The notes under the pieces were generated by a model that was not told where the DNA came from, ran no database searches, and was given only the letters and a program-made list of their open reading frames with translations. A stretch of DNA of 64,000 nucleotides. Source: Craterostigma plantagineum. Lineage: Eukaryota > Streptophyta > Magnoliopsida > Lamiales > Linderniaceae. The number at the start of each line of letters is the position of its first letter. Position 1 is the first letter of the stretch. The translations under genes and the position numbers were made by a program. Positions 29,722 through 40,274 of this stretch are shown one piece after another. The stretch covers positions 1 through 64,000 of the forward strand of contig JAPQWV010001398.1 in NCBI GenBank assembly GCA_027422505.1, given 5' to 3'.

Positions 29722-29861
29722 TTTCGCCGACAGATTGATTAATTGGTGTCGATCTGAGGTTTGGAATGGAGAACCTGAAAGCAGTAAGGCGAGTGTAGTG
29801 CATCAGAGCTAACGTGGTTTTGCTCCTCGTTATCTAAGGCCCAACTATGAAAGAAGGCCCA

Positions 29862-30029
29862 CTTCTACTGAATCTTTTCTTTAGGGCTGATTTTCCATCA
29901 ATAGGAAGTCAACTTCAATGAGCTGAAATGCTTCATCCACCACAACCTCATCTGCTTCACTCACTGGGGGCTTCTAATCCTGAACAGAAGAAAAAACCAA
30001 ATCCGAAATCGATCGATCACTAAACTTCG
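29862..30029 (+). other. 5' flank of ABCI1
   Basis: Short region between the outer end of the inverted repeat and the ABCI1 start codon; presumably promoter and leader. The promoter therefore abuts duplicated DNA. Confidence 0.45.
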
Positions 30030-30719
30030 ATGACCCTCCGAAAACCACCCATCCCTCGACTCCTCCTCAACGACGTCTCGTGCATGAGGAACGCACAGCA
30101 GATCCTCCGCCACGTCAACGTCTCCCTCCACGACGGTGGGGCCCTCGTCCTTACAGGGACCAACGGTTCGGGCAAGACAACCTTCCTACGAATGCTGGCC
30201 GGCTTCACAAAGCCATCGGCCGGCGAAATCCTATGGAACGGCCACAACACAAACATCTCGGGCATCTTCCATCAGTACAAGCTTCAGCTCAATTGGCTCT
30301 CGCTCAAGGACGCAATCAAGGAGAAGTTCACGGTCCTAGACAACGTCCTATGGTTCGAGATTCTCGAGGGCAAGCAGGGAAAGTCCATGCCCGCCCCGGA
30401 GCTCATGGGGCTCGGCAGATTGGCCAATGAGAAGGCGAGGATGCTCTCCATGGGTCAGAGGAAGAGGCTTCAGCTTGCTAGGCTTTTGGCCATCGATAGG
30501 CCTATATGGTTGCTTGATGAGCCCTCGGTGGCTTTAGATCAAGAAGGGGTGAAATTGCTCGAGTACATCATTAAGGAACATAGAAAGAAAGGCGGGATTG
30601 TGATCGTCGCTACTCATCTGCCTATAGAGATGGACGATGCGATGATTTTGAAGCTTCCTCCGAGGTTTCCGAGGAGGATGACTTTGGTCGATATGTTGGA
30701 TCGTGGGGGATTGGATTAG
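30030..30719 (+). CDS. ABCI1: ABC transporter I family member 1, CcmA-type ATPase
   Basis: Single-exon frame of 229 aa from ATG 30030, the usual length of plant ABCI1. It is the ATP-binding subunit of the mitochondrial cytochrome c maturation ABC complex (CcmA, working with CcmB). Visible motifs: Walker A GTNGSGKTT (43-51), signature LSMGQ (139-143), Walker B with catalytic Glu LLDEP (161-165), and H-loop His196 in VATHLP. The N-terminal LLLNDVSCMRNAQQILRHVN and C-terminal PPRFPRRMTLVDMLDR blocks match plant ABCI1 closely. No membrane segment, as expected for a half-transporter ATPase. The frame is intact. Confidence 0.96.
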   Translation: MTLRKPPIPRLLLNDVSCMRNAQQILRHVNVSLHDGGALVLTGTNGSGKTTFLRMLAGFTKPSAGEILWNGHNTNISGIFHQYKLQLNWLSLKDAIKEKFTVLDNVLWFEILEGKQGKSMPAPELMGLGRLANEKARMLSMGQRKRLQLARLLAIDRPIWLLDEPSVALDQEGVKLLEYIIKEHRKKGGIVIVATHLPIEMDDAMILKLPPRFPRRMTLVDMLDRGGLD

Positions 30720-30779
30720 AAGAAACTGATTATGGATTTACTTTGGTACGATGGATTGCTTGATTATTGCATTCTAACA

Positions 30780-30802
30780 CCTCTCTCTCTCTCTCTCTCT
30801 CT
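30780..30802. repeat. (CT)n microsatellite
   Basis: About 11 CT units, 60 bp after the ABCI1 stop, probably in its 3' UTR. Confidence 0.95.
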
Positions 30803-30976
30803 GTAATAACTTCTTGTGTTTTTGAAATTCGTCACAGTTTCTTGAAGAGAAATCTCAGAGAAGCTCAATGTATATACACACACTCATACCAAGCAAAAAG
30901 CCTAACAGAAACATTATATGCAGTTATTATGAGACTTTTGAAAACACAGATGGTTATTTTAAAAGCAACCATATGG

Positions 30977-31318
30977 CTAGAATGGTTTGCAGATTTGATG
31001 GAAAGGGCTTCCGTTGAAGCCATTTTTTTTACTCAAACAACTCTTCCCTGAGGATCTTCTTGGGGTTGAATTCACGGCGAACCTCATCTGTTCTATCAAG
31101 GCTTCGGTGTTTCCTTGCTCGGATAGAATCTCCTCTAAATCTTTCGAATCGATCATCAGCTTAACCTTCCAAACTCCTTCTCCCTGACATGGAAGAACTT
31201 CGAGGGATTTATTACGGTCCAAAGCGAATCGCGTGGAAGCTGATAAATTGCTCCCAGTATTCTGATTATCAATCCATTGTGCACTAGCAGCATCTGTTTT
31301 GAACGAGCAGTTGCCCAT
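30977..31318 (-). CDS. Small N-myristoylation-type (MGNC) protein, probably DUF4228/PADRE-related
   Basis: 113-codon single-exon frame from ATG 31318 to TAG at 30977. It begins MGNC, a dual N-myristoylation/palmitoylation signal. The segment EVLPCQGEGVWKVKLMIDS followed by LEEILSEQGNTEALIEQMR resembles, from memory, the C-terminal part of plant DUF4228 (PADRE) proteins, which are stress-responsive and of unknown biochemical role. The usual middle region of that family is short or missing here. A TATA box (31382-31393, minus) lies about 65 bp upstream of the ATG, supporting a real transcription unit. Function unknown. Confidence 0.6.
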   Translation of the reverse strand: MGNCSFKTDAASAQWIDNQNTGSNLSASTRFALDRNKSLEVLPCQGEGVWKVKLMIDSKDLEEILSEQGNTEALIEQMRFAVNSTPRRSSGKSCLSKKNGFNGSPFHQICKPF

Positions 31319-31381
31319 AATGTAAGAACACTTGAGTTCTTCGAACTACTACTGTGAAATTGCAAGAGAATTGTGTGGTGG

Positions 31382-31393
31382 TTATTTATATAG
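31382..31393 (-). promoter_or_regulatory. TATA box of the small MGNC gene
   Basis: CTATATAAATAA on the minus strand, 64 bp before the start codon; a well-placed core promoter element. Confidence 0.6.
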
Positions 31394-31399
31394 AACATG

Positions 31400-34300
31400 A
31401 ACTATTCTTTGAAATGACGTTTCACCAAAGAGTCACGGACGTGGGATTGAATCATGACATGCTTGTGGGCTGTCTTTATAGTAATGTACATGAAAAATAA
31501 TTGAAGGGAATATTTTCAGACGTCTGTATTGTGTTGTATTTGTCGATCGATTGATCAGTGGGAGGAAAAATCCAAGCTTGGGTTTTTGATAAACATTCCC
31601 ACAGTTGTTGCCTGTACACGACGGCATATGATCATATGATATATTGTATCTATATATATAAATCGAATGTGTTAGAGCACATTGTACATATTCGATTTTT
31701 TAATGGGAGGGTGTGACTGTGTGAGTGACCCATTACATAATATGCAGGTAATAAGACGAAAATAATATTTCCAAGAAGATGACAACTAGTAGCATTGCAT
31801 ATATTAGAGGGATGTTTTCTTTTCATTTATTTTTACAGCTCTAAGTGGACCTTTCTAAACTGGGTTTGTAATATAATGGGCTGCTAAGGTCCGGTAAGGT
31901 GTCATAGTAAAGTCTCAAACCTTTTTTTTCATTTTATTTTTTTTTATCAATTATGCTAAATAGCAAGGTAAGTAACAAAAAACTATATTGTATGAATTGG
32001 CAATGGCATCACTAAGTAATTCGTTTACAAAAAAGGTTATGACTACATGCTATTAATAGGCATTCTGCAAATAACGTATGAAAAGTTGATGGTAATAAAG
32101 GGACAAGAATCTTAATTTAAAAAATAGCTAGTTTCTAGCAATCATCAAAGCACAAATGTGCGCAACTTGGTAATACTTAACTAGACGTCCTATTATAACT
32201 ATACCTTAATATATAAAAAGAACATAAGTGGGAAAATCTTTAGCATCTTTCACTTGACCAAGTAGTAGTGGTCGTGACGAACAAAGGTGACGTAATAAAA
32301 TGTGATTTTCAATAATATAAGTTAACTTTCATTTTACCACAATAAAATATAGCCATCTTTTGTTTTGGCATAATGCACGGACATGTAATATCACGTAGCG
32401 TCCGTGTTATTGGTTTGTCGTGACTCTTAATCCATTAATTTAAGGAGCTAATCAAACATTAGGGTATTAAAACAATCTATTAGCAATCTTTTAAAACGCG
32501 TAAAGCGCAAAGCGTGGCGTTTTGATTCCGGTAGCATGTAGCGTATATAGCGTAGCGCATTGCGTAATTATTTTAAGCAAGCCATTTATCAATGCCAAAA
32601 ATATAATATATAACATGATCATCATGATTTGTTAAATTATAGCTTATACATCCAATAATATATACTATTAACATTTTTCCCAAGAACATGTGCATATTAT
32701 CTAATATAAATAAACACATCAATACAATAATTCAACACACTAATATTAATTTTCAATTTATTCTGTTTTTCAATTAATGCATTCGTTACATAATATACCA
32801 TACACTAAAAGAAAAAGGAATATAGTTGTCTGAGTCTATGTTTATCAATGACCCGGACAACCGATTGTGCAATATACTTAAATAAAATAAATCAAACAAG
32901 TAAATATTCCCCACAACCTCCCACAACCCGGTTTGGACCAACCTGGTTCACCAACAGGTTGTGCACAGTTTTCAAAACTGTTTTTATGGTTTTTATTGAT
33001 TTTTATGATACATTTAATTATCTATTAAAATTTTATTTTAATTTTTACCAAAATGTATGATCTTTTTTTCTCTACAAATAGAGATTAATATTGCTACATT
33101 TTGCGTCACAATTTCAAATTATCTATTTCTCTATTACATTCTATAATCTATCATAATTCATATAATTTTTCTATCTCCAATGACTAAAGTATCTAAATTT
33201 TATATCATATAATGTAATCTATTTTCAAACACTCAAATACTACTAAAAATAATTATAAAATATAAATATTATAGGTTGTGCTGGGTTGTTGATAAATGAA
33301 TTGTTGAGGTGTAGGTTGTGAACGTGGAGGAGAGAGAAATTAATATTTTATTCTCATGACCGGTTGTGAAGGTCATGGATCCATAGTCTGAGGGTCACAT
33401 GCCCATTTGCCCACTACACATACGACCTAGGTTTAGCCTCTTCAACATTCACATCTGTCATAAAAAAGGAAAAAAAAAAGAAAGAAAAGCAAATTCAACT
33501 TGTCCCACACCGGAAAGATCATAAATGAAAGCGTACATCAATGTTTATATAAATGGGCAAAACCTAACAAGAAATGTAATTTCATGGCCGATTGCCCCTA
33601 TTGGGCCGACTAAATTTAAAAATTCGGCCCAATAAGCGGATTGATCGGTAAGTTTGGCGTTTAGACGCTGAGTTTGAGTTATACGGAACTGTTTTCGTTA
33701 ATTTTTAGTTTTATAAAATAAAAATAATAAAAATTAATAAAACACGATTTTTTTTTATGCTTTAAAGCGTTTTCAAATTTTTTGCGCTATAGCACGCTAC
33801 AGCGCGCTTTTTAAAACAGTCTATATTAGACACAACACTCATGCTTCCAGCAATCATCGATGTAATAAATAAAAAGTTTAAAAGCGTGTCGACATCGGAT
33901 GAAAAAAGAAAAGTATTTAATTTTGGTGGGTATTTCCAGCTCAGACGCTCTAAGTAAAAACAAATTAGGGGACATGGTAAAGATTTCATGTGTCGATTTA
34001 TGTCCCTGCGACATTATCGTTTTTATGTAATTTGAATAAGAATTCTCCCTGTAATTGTGAAATAAAATTGAATTAAACATAGGAGCAGCTAACTTCATCA
34101 AGAAATTCAAGTGTTTCTGAAAATATGTTTGTATTCTTCAAAAATGGTTTGTGTAAATATTTACACACGTAGCACCTTCCATCAAAGTATTTCAGAATTT
34201 GTTGAGAATTTCTGTCCCACATCGGGATATTAATATCAACCGGCTCAGTATATAAATCAAAGAGACCTCTCCACCTAACATCAATTGGTTTTAGGTTGAA

Positions 34301-36682
34301 CCCTCAATTTAACATAATTACTTGCGGCTCAACCAAGCAACAAGACCACCCAAATTAATCTGCACAAAATAACGAAGCACATTGTCAATTTATTTTGTTT
34401 CATTTATTTGGCTGAAAATATAAAAATCGGTACTAGATTTAATGCTTGTAATAAGTGCAATAATTGAGATGTTGCAGGTCAAAAAAACACTGATGGCACC
34501 AACTTTATCCGACATATGAAGAAGGTGTTCAAGGCTGTGTCACTCCATGTTAGTCAAGGCTTTCTTCTCCACGCACTCTATTCTAATTTTAATACGATTA
34601 ATTTTTGGAAATTTACATCTATTTTTTGCCCTTTTTTTGTCCATAATTAGCTTATTATGTCCCCACCCAAGTGTTCAGACATAACCCACTTCCAAAATTT
34701 GCAACTATAAGTGCCTCTAATAGCCCGAGTTACAATTCAAATTGCGATCTTTCGTGAAAATATTTCAAACGACATAATATTTTAGACAATTCGAAAGAAA
34801 AGTGAAAAGAATAATACAACACGTTACTAATCATGGAAAAGCCGGTTCCACGCCCAAAATCCACGGATGATTTTGACATTTAATAATTTTTCTAATTTAG
34901 TTTGCATAATCAATAGTTAGTCGCGGTCAAGAAAGCTTGGTGCACGACAATGAAATGTCCGTTTAATTTTCCTTTTTTTTTTTAAATGGTCAAAGAAATT
35001 ATACAATTTATGCTAGTGGGATCTGATTTTCTTTTTTTACTACTAAGCCACGCAACTTTTGCAGTTCAAGTCATTATTTATTACATCATAGAATTGAGTA
35101 GCATATTCGCCTGGCCTGTGGTAATTATAATTTTCTTACATTTTTCCATCCATACCTACCTCGTCTCTAATTGGGTCACTAATTTTGTTTAAATAGTAAA
35201 AATCAATAAATAAAGCGTCCGTTATGCTAAATAACATCATTATTCATTAAACTGTTTTTTTCAACGTATTGGACTTCTGATCCACTATTCCATTGTAACA
35301 TTGTTACATGAATAATAAAATAAAATAAATTTATGGAAAGCATCATCGCTATTATTACTCAGCACTGTAAAAGGACAATACTTTTTAGGTCATCGTCACA
35401 TGCGCTTGGAGCTTCGTACGGAAAAAAAAAAGAAAAGAAAAAACAAAGTGGTCCAAAACTCAAATGTCGTATTAAATCTTCTTCTTCATCATAATCAATT
35501 GAAGCAGACGACTAAGAAATAAAATAAAATTGCATTCGCAGTGCCACGTGGACGCATCTGATGCTGCTGGTGTTTGGGGACCACTGAGGTCAGTGTTCGT
35601 ACTATGATACATTACAGCCTCATGTAATAAAAATTAAAAATACTGAGATAAATTATATTATACGATACGAAAAATTCAATTTTTGTTCTCCTTGGCTTGG
35701 GTTGGGGTGTGCTGAGTGGTATTATTGTAATTAAGTGGTCGGTAGAGGTCAAACTTATTTAATTTGACGTAATTAATAATATAATATTTTTGAGAGAATT
35801 GTTATTGCCTGGAATAAGTGGAGCCAATACTGTTGCCTGTCGCCGAAGGGACGACCAATCACGCCCCGACACTTACTGCTAGTAAAGTAATTATTAATTA
35901 CTATTTTTAATGAAATAACCTAAGAAAGGTTTTTTAGTTACTACTAATATTGGGCATGATTTTATAGTCACGTACGACACCAGACGAGGTAAAAATAGTA
36001 GTATTACTTACAATAAGTCAGTTTTAACTAAAAAATTTATTGCTAATAAATGACCCACCTACCTTACCTTACCTACGGTATTTTCTTCTGAAATTCAACT
36101 CCATCGAACTATATTTTATTAAATTAAAAAAACGAAGGAATTGAAAAGATAAAAAAGCATATTCCGACAGCTGACGTAAGCTGAACGGACCAACTTCAGC
36201 TGAAAATCCATTAACCATGGTTAGTTAAGCTAACCACACACACAGTTCTACTCACACACAATACACGCAGTGTACAGTGTGAGTGAAAACGGAGAACCAA
36301 CAAACTAAACCACGGTCTTGACTTGAGAATCCAACGTTGTTGTTACTTTTCTTTCCTTTTTTTTCTCTTTCCTATTATTAATATATATCCTCAGCGTCAA
36401 TACTGATTTATTTGCAATCTTTTCGTTTTCTACCACCATCACAGTAAATTTGGCTCGGAAGAAGAAGAAGAAGAGTAAATTCAAGAAAACTGTCCAATAA
36501 CAGTGTTTTTATGTGGAGTAAAACAATCGACTTTCAGTGCTCTGCTTTTTTGAACCTTTCAATAGCTCTGTGGATTCACTGTGCGGCCTTTTTACAAGAA
36601 TAGCATCACTGTTTGAGTTTGTGAGCTTTTGTTGAGGATTGCAGTTATAAAAATCGGAACTTCGTAAGAAGATTGCGGTGTT
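31400..36682. other. Long AT-rich intergenic region upstream of the ARF gene
   Basis: No gene is supported over about 5.2 kb. It contains one candidate DNA transposon (32486-33818) and otherwise low-complexity AT-rich sequence. About 36400-36682 is probably ARF 5' leader. A 12-bp palindrome TAACCATGGTTA occurs near 36212, and a TGACGTAAG box (bZIP-type core TGACG) near 36172. Confidence 0.5.
32486..33818. mobile_element. Candidate non-autonomous DNA transposon with GCG-rich subterminal repeats
   Basis: The left end (32486-32580) reads TTTTAAAACGCG followed by many GCG words (AAAGCGCAAAGCG, TAGCGTATATAGCG). The right end (33765-33818), reverse-complemented, reads TTTTAAAAAGCGCGC followed by GTAGCG and ATAGCGC. 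The interior is AT-rich, non-coding, and holds a second inverted repeat of CACAACC/GGTTGTG words (32910-33320). Inverted ends with clustered subterminal motifs suggest a hAT-like non-autonomous element. The flanking ACAATCTATTAG / ACAGTCTATATTAG similarity is imperfect, so the target duplication is uncertain. Confidence 0.3.
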
Positions 36683-37069
36683 ATGGCAAGTAGAGGGTTA
36701 TCATCTCAGCAACATCAGAATTTCCATCGTTTCCCAGCTGAAGGTTGTTCTTCTTTTTCTGATATTTTGGTTTGCTTTTCTTGGTTGATCTCTGTTCACC
36801 TTTTTGAACTAACAGGCGTTGGCGGTGAAAAGGATGCGTTGTATGACGAATTGTGGAAATCTTGTGCTGGGCCACTGGTGGATATTCCGAAGATTAGAGA
36901 GAGGGTTTATTATTTCCCACAAGGTCACATGGAGCAAGTAAGCTCTTCTTTCGAACCGATTACATCGGAAAATATGTGATTTCTTACCATTTTTTGCTCT
37001 GTACTTATTTTGTGTGGTAAGTTGGAGGCATCGACAAACGAAGAGCTGAATCAAAGGATACCCATGTTC

Positions 37070-37173
37070 AATCTTGTTGATTTTTCAACATTGGAGAAGA
37101 AAAGAATATGAGAGCAAAATGATTTTGATCTCTTATTAGGTAAGCAATGACGTTAATGTTGTCCGGGTGGAGT

Positions 37174-37211
<38 letters not shown>

Positions 37212-37583
37212 GGGTGGAGTGAGAGAGAGAAAATGAGAAAGAAAAGAAAAAAAAAAGAAAATCTTGTCCGGGTGGATAAGGGTAAGAGTGGGTGTAGTTT
37301 TACTGGGTAATTGAGAGTGGGTACAAAAACATTACCCTGTGGGTAAGGGGTCTCGGGTTTGGGTTTAAACACGAGCGTTATTTTGTACGGTGTAATATTC
37401 TTCAATATAGTAAAACTATTGTCTCTCCGTGGATGTAGGCGGTATTGGCCGAACCACGTAAAATCTCGGTGTTCTTTCGGTGTCATTTTGACTTTAATTA
37501 ATATCCCGATAAATTGTCGCGGGGTCCAAATACAACTACCGCTGGCCCGGAATTAAATATTACCGCTCAACCCCAACAAATCT
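37070..37583 (+). mobile_element. Solo Ty1-copia LTR in ARF exon 3, with target duplication
   Basis: The LTR proper is 37075-37578 (504 bp), starting TGTTGA and ending CCAACA, flanked by AATCT at 37070-37074 and 37579-37583. Its 3' part has the copia LTR signature (CTCCGTGGATGTAGGC, then GGCCGAACCACGTAAAATC). No internal region is present, so it is a solo LTR left by recombination. It splits the codons between ...PMFN and SSKILCRV of the ARF and brings an in-frame TGA about 40 bp after the junction. Confidence 0.93.
37173..37211. repeat. (GA)n tract in the solo LTR
   Basis: Imperfect GA repeat, interrupted once by GG, within the copia LTR. Confidence 0.9.
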
Positions 37584-39820
37584 TTCGTCAAAGATCCTTT
37601 GTCGTGTTCTAAACATTCAACTTTTGGTAAGTTTGTTCCGATTTTTTTTTTTGTCAGTACATCTCATCGGTGATGTTATATGTTGTTTAATCCCTATGTG
37701 TTAAATGTCTTGTGTAGGCTGAACATGACACTGATGAAGTATATGCTCAGATCATTCTATTACCTGAAACAGATGTAAGAACTTAGTGCATAGCCTTTTT
37801 ATGTCGTTTGTTTTTCGGGTTTTCAGAAACTCGTGTAATTGATTTGATTGGCTGATGTTTATATAGCAAAGCGAGCCAAAGAGCTCAGATGATTCTGTTG
37901 AGGAGCCTATTAAGCCTAAAGTTTGCTCTTTCTGTAAAGTCTTGACTGCTTCTGATACAAGCACACATGGAGGATACTCTGTCCTTCGTAAACATGCAAA
38001 TGAATGTCTTCCTCCTTTGGTAATTAACCCACTTTTTCTTTACTATGTATGTGCTTCTGTTTTACGAATAAGTTTTTCGTCTTTTAATCGACTTGAACTG
38101 ATCATGAGTTATAGGATATGACCCAGCAAACGCCTACCCAAGAACTAGTAGCCAAAGATCTACATGGGACTGAATGGCGTTTTAAGCACATATTTAGAGG
38201 TAAACTTTATATATATATTTTTTCGTTTTCTTTCGTATAGGCGTAAAATTTCTTTTCTTGGAAGTTCGAACTATTTCTGCAAACATTACAGGCCAACCAA
38301 GGAGGCACTTGCTTACGACAGGTTGGAGCACGTTTGTCACATCGAAGAGATTGGTAGCCGGCGACACGTTTGTATTTCTGAGGTACTCACAAGTTTTATA
38401 GCTCAAAGTGTTAAACCTTTTTCTTCCATTTTCGTCACTTTTACGTCCCGTTTTCTTTAGGGGAGAGAACGGAGAATTGCGGGTTGGGATTAGAAGAGCT
38501 GCTCGTCAGCAAAGCTCAATGTCTTCGTCTGTTATATCATGTCAGAGCATGCACGTCGGAGTTCTTGCAACTGCATCTCATGCCGTCTCAACTCATACAA
38601 GACTTGTCGTTTATTACAAGCCGAGGTTTAGAGCACGCCATCCTCTTTTACTACTCGAACGATCTTTTTTTTTTTTTCTTTTAAAATTCTCAAGCTCTCT
38701 ATTCTACTTTTGCACTTACTGTTTTGTTTTGCAAACCATCAGAACAAGTCAGTTCATCATAGGACTAAACAAGTACCTCGAAGCTGTGGGCTACAAATTT
38801 GGAGTTGGTATGCGCTTCAAGATGCGATTCGAGGGGGATGATTGTGCTGACAGAAGGTGTATATAAATATAACTACATCTTAAGTCGAACAAATTTGGTT
38901 CGTTGGTTGCTCATACTTGTTCATTTTTCCAGGTTTTCGGGTACAATCGTAGGGGTTGAGGATATTTCTCCTCAGTGGGAAAACTCGACTTGGCGCTCAC
39001 TTAAGGTAATAACCAATTCTTTTCTTTTTTTTAAAAAAAAATTGTACCATAATAATGCTGATGCTTCTTTGTGTTCTTTGGACATTACCAGGTTCAATGG
39101 GATGAAACCGCATCAATTCTAAGACCCGAGAGAGTTTCTCCTTGGGAAATAGAACCTTTCTTACCTTCTTCTATACCTGCCAGTGTTCAAATGCCAATGG
39201 TGAAGCATAAGAGGCCTCGATGCCATGGAGAAGCAGGTTTTCCTCCTCGTTTTTTTGATAAAATACACTTAAGCTGAAAAAGAAAACTTGTTAGGTGATA
39301 AAATGAGAGCCTAATTTGGACGAGCGTGCCTCATAGTTTCAGACTATTTGTAATTGTTGAGTTTCTTGCTTGACAGAAAATCAAGTATCAACTACATCAG
39401 CTACCTGGAATATGCCTCACGAGCAGGCGAGTATTGGTACAGAAGGACCGAAGATTTCTAATATCGTTGCCAAAGAAACAGAGGAGAGTAGAAGCGCATC
39501 AGCTCGATCGTTTGTCTCGAATAATTCCTTCCCAGGCTTTGCGAAACAGAGCAATCTGCCTTTCGACAAACAGCATAAACAGGAAAATGCCACGGCGTGC
39601 AGATTGTTCGGTTTTGACCTGAGAAGTCCTAAGATATCTTCTTCCCAGGAAAATTCTTCTCTGAAATCAAATGACATCTCACTCGATGTGGAAAAAGTTC
39701 ATGTCCAAAGTACGATAAAGTCGGTCGATACAGAGAAGAAATGTAGTATTGCTATTGACACGAAGAGCCCAAATTTGGACCAGATATTACCACCATTGAC
39801 CAAAGACTTTAAGAATCGAC

Positions 39821-39922
39821 AGAGTCACTCGTCTTCTAGAAGTCGCACCAAGGTACTTGACGAGTGACTTCAGAGTCACTCGTCTTCTAGAAGTCGCACC
39901 AAGGTACTTGACGAGTGACTTC
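39821..39922 (+). repeat. 51-bp tandem duplication across an ARF splice donor
   Basis: 39821-39871 and 39872-39922 are identical. Each unit contains the exon end CACCAAG and the donor GTACTT, and each holds an 11-bp inverted repeat (AGTCACTCGTC with GACGAGTGACT). The first donor keeps the ARF frame; using the second would include an in-frame TGA. Confidence 0.95.
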
Positions 39923-40204
39923 AAATATTTGACTCTATTACATGCTGCTGGGAAATCGAGACTTTTACCAAATATTTATCTATGTTTTTTCTCATTCTTT
40001 TATGACCACCGTGAAGGTACAAATGCAAGGAGTTGCTGTTGGGCGAGCAGTGGACTTGACTACGTTGAACGGATACGATGAGCTTATTGAAGAGCTTGAA
40101 AAGATGTTCGAACTGAAAGGAGAGCTGCGCATGAGAAACAAATGGGAAATCGTTTTCACCGATGACGAAGGCGACACAATGCTCGTCGGAGATGATCCGT
40201 GGCT

Positions 40205-40274
40205 GTAAGTTCACTATTTTTCTCTAGCAATAACATGAAGTAATGAAGAAAATCTATCCATCCTTTTGCATTGC
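40205..40274 (+). other. ARF last-intron start and junction with Athila-like DNA
   Basis: The donor GTAAGT at 40205 is followed by about 70 bp of intron. From about 40275 the sequence matches the middle of the gag region of the downstream Athila-like copies. There is no LTR end or target duplication at the junction, so the retroelement chain was joined by deletion, not by simple insertion. Confidence 0.7.

Larger units (their letters stand above)
24947..29861 (-). repeat. Right arm of the giant inverted repeat, lengthened by a tandem duplication
   Basis: Reverse complement of 21822-24920, with one internal 1.82-kb segment present twice (25500-27321 and 27322-29142). Outside the duplicated part it follows the left arm from end to end. 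Confidence 0.92.
36683..40204 (+). pseudogene. ARF: Auxin response factor (ARF9/11/18-type repressor), interrupted and lacking its last exon
   Basis: Exons: 36683-36743, 36816-36937, 37022-37074 plus 37584-37626 (one exon split by a solo LTR), 37718-37774, 37867-38019, 38115-38199, 38292-38382, 38461-38625, 38743-38856, 38933-39005, 39092-39236, 39377-39852 and 40017-40204. Without the LTR the frame is continuous for 608 codons. The DNA-binding part includes [14 protein letters not shown], a B3 domain ([50 protein letters not shown]) and the ancillary FSGTIVGVED region. The middle region carries RLFGFDL, a motif linked to TOPLESS binding in repressor ARFs. The PB1 domain starts [14 protein letters not shown] and has [16 protein letters not shown]. 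The final donor (40205 GTAAGT) leads into Athila-like DNA, and the expected short last exon is not seen in the window. The LTR introduces stops in exon 3. Confidence 0.9.

Noticed and set aside
34470..34680. Open frame reading KNTDGTNFIRHMKKVFKAVS after an acceptor-like TTGCAG
   Set aside because: It looks somewhat coding, but no neighbouring exon, start or known family could be matched; too weak to annotate.
36683..36979. 98-aa frame starting at the ARF ATG and running through the first intron
   Set aside because: It reads through the intron 36744-36815; the consensus splice sites there keep the ARF frame and give the expected protein.
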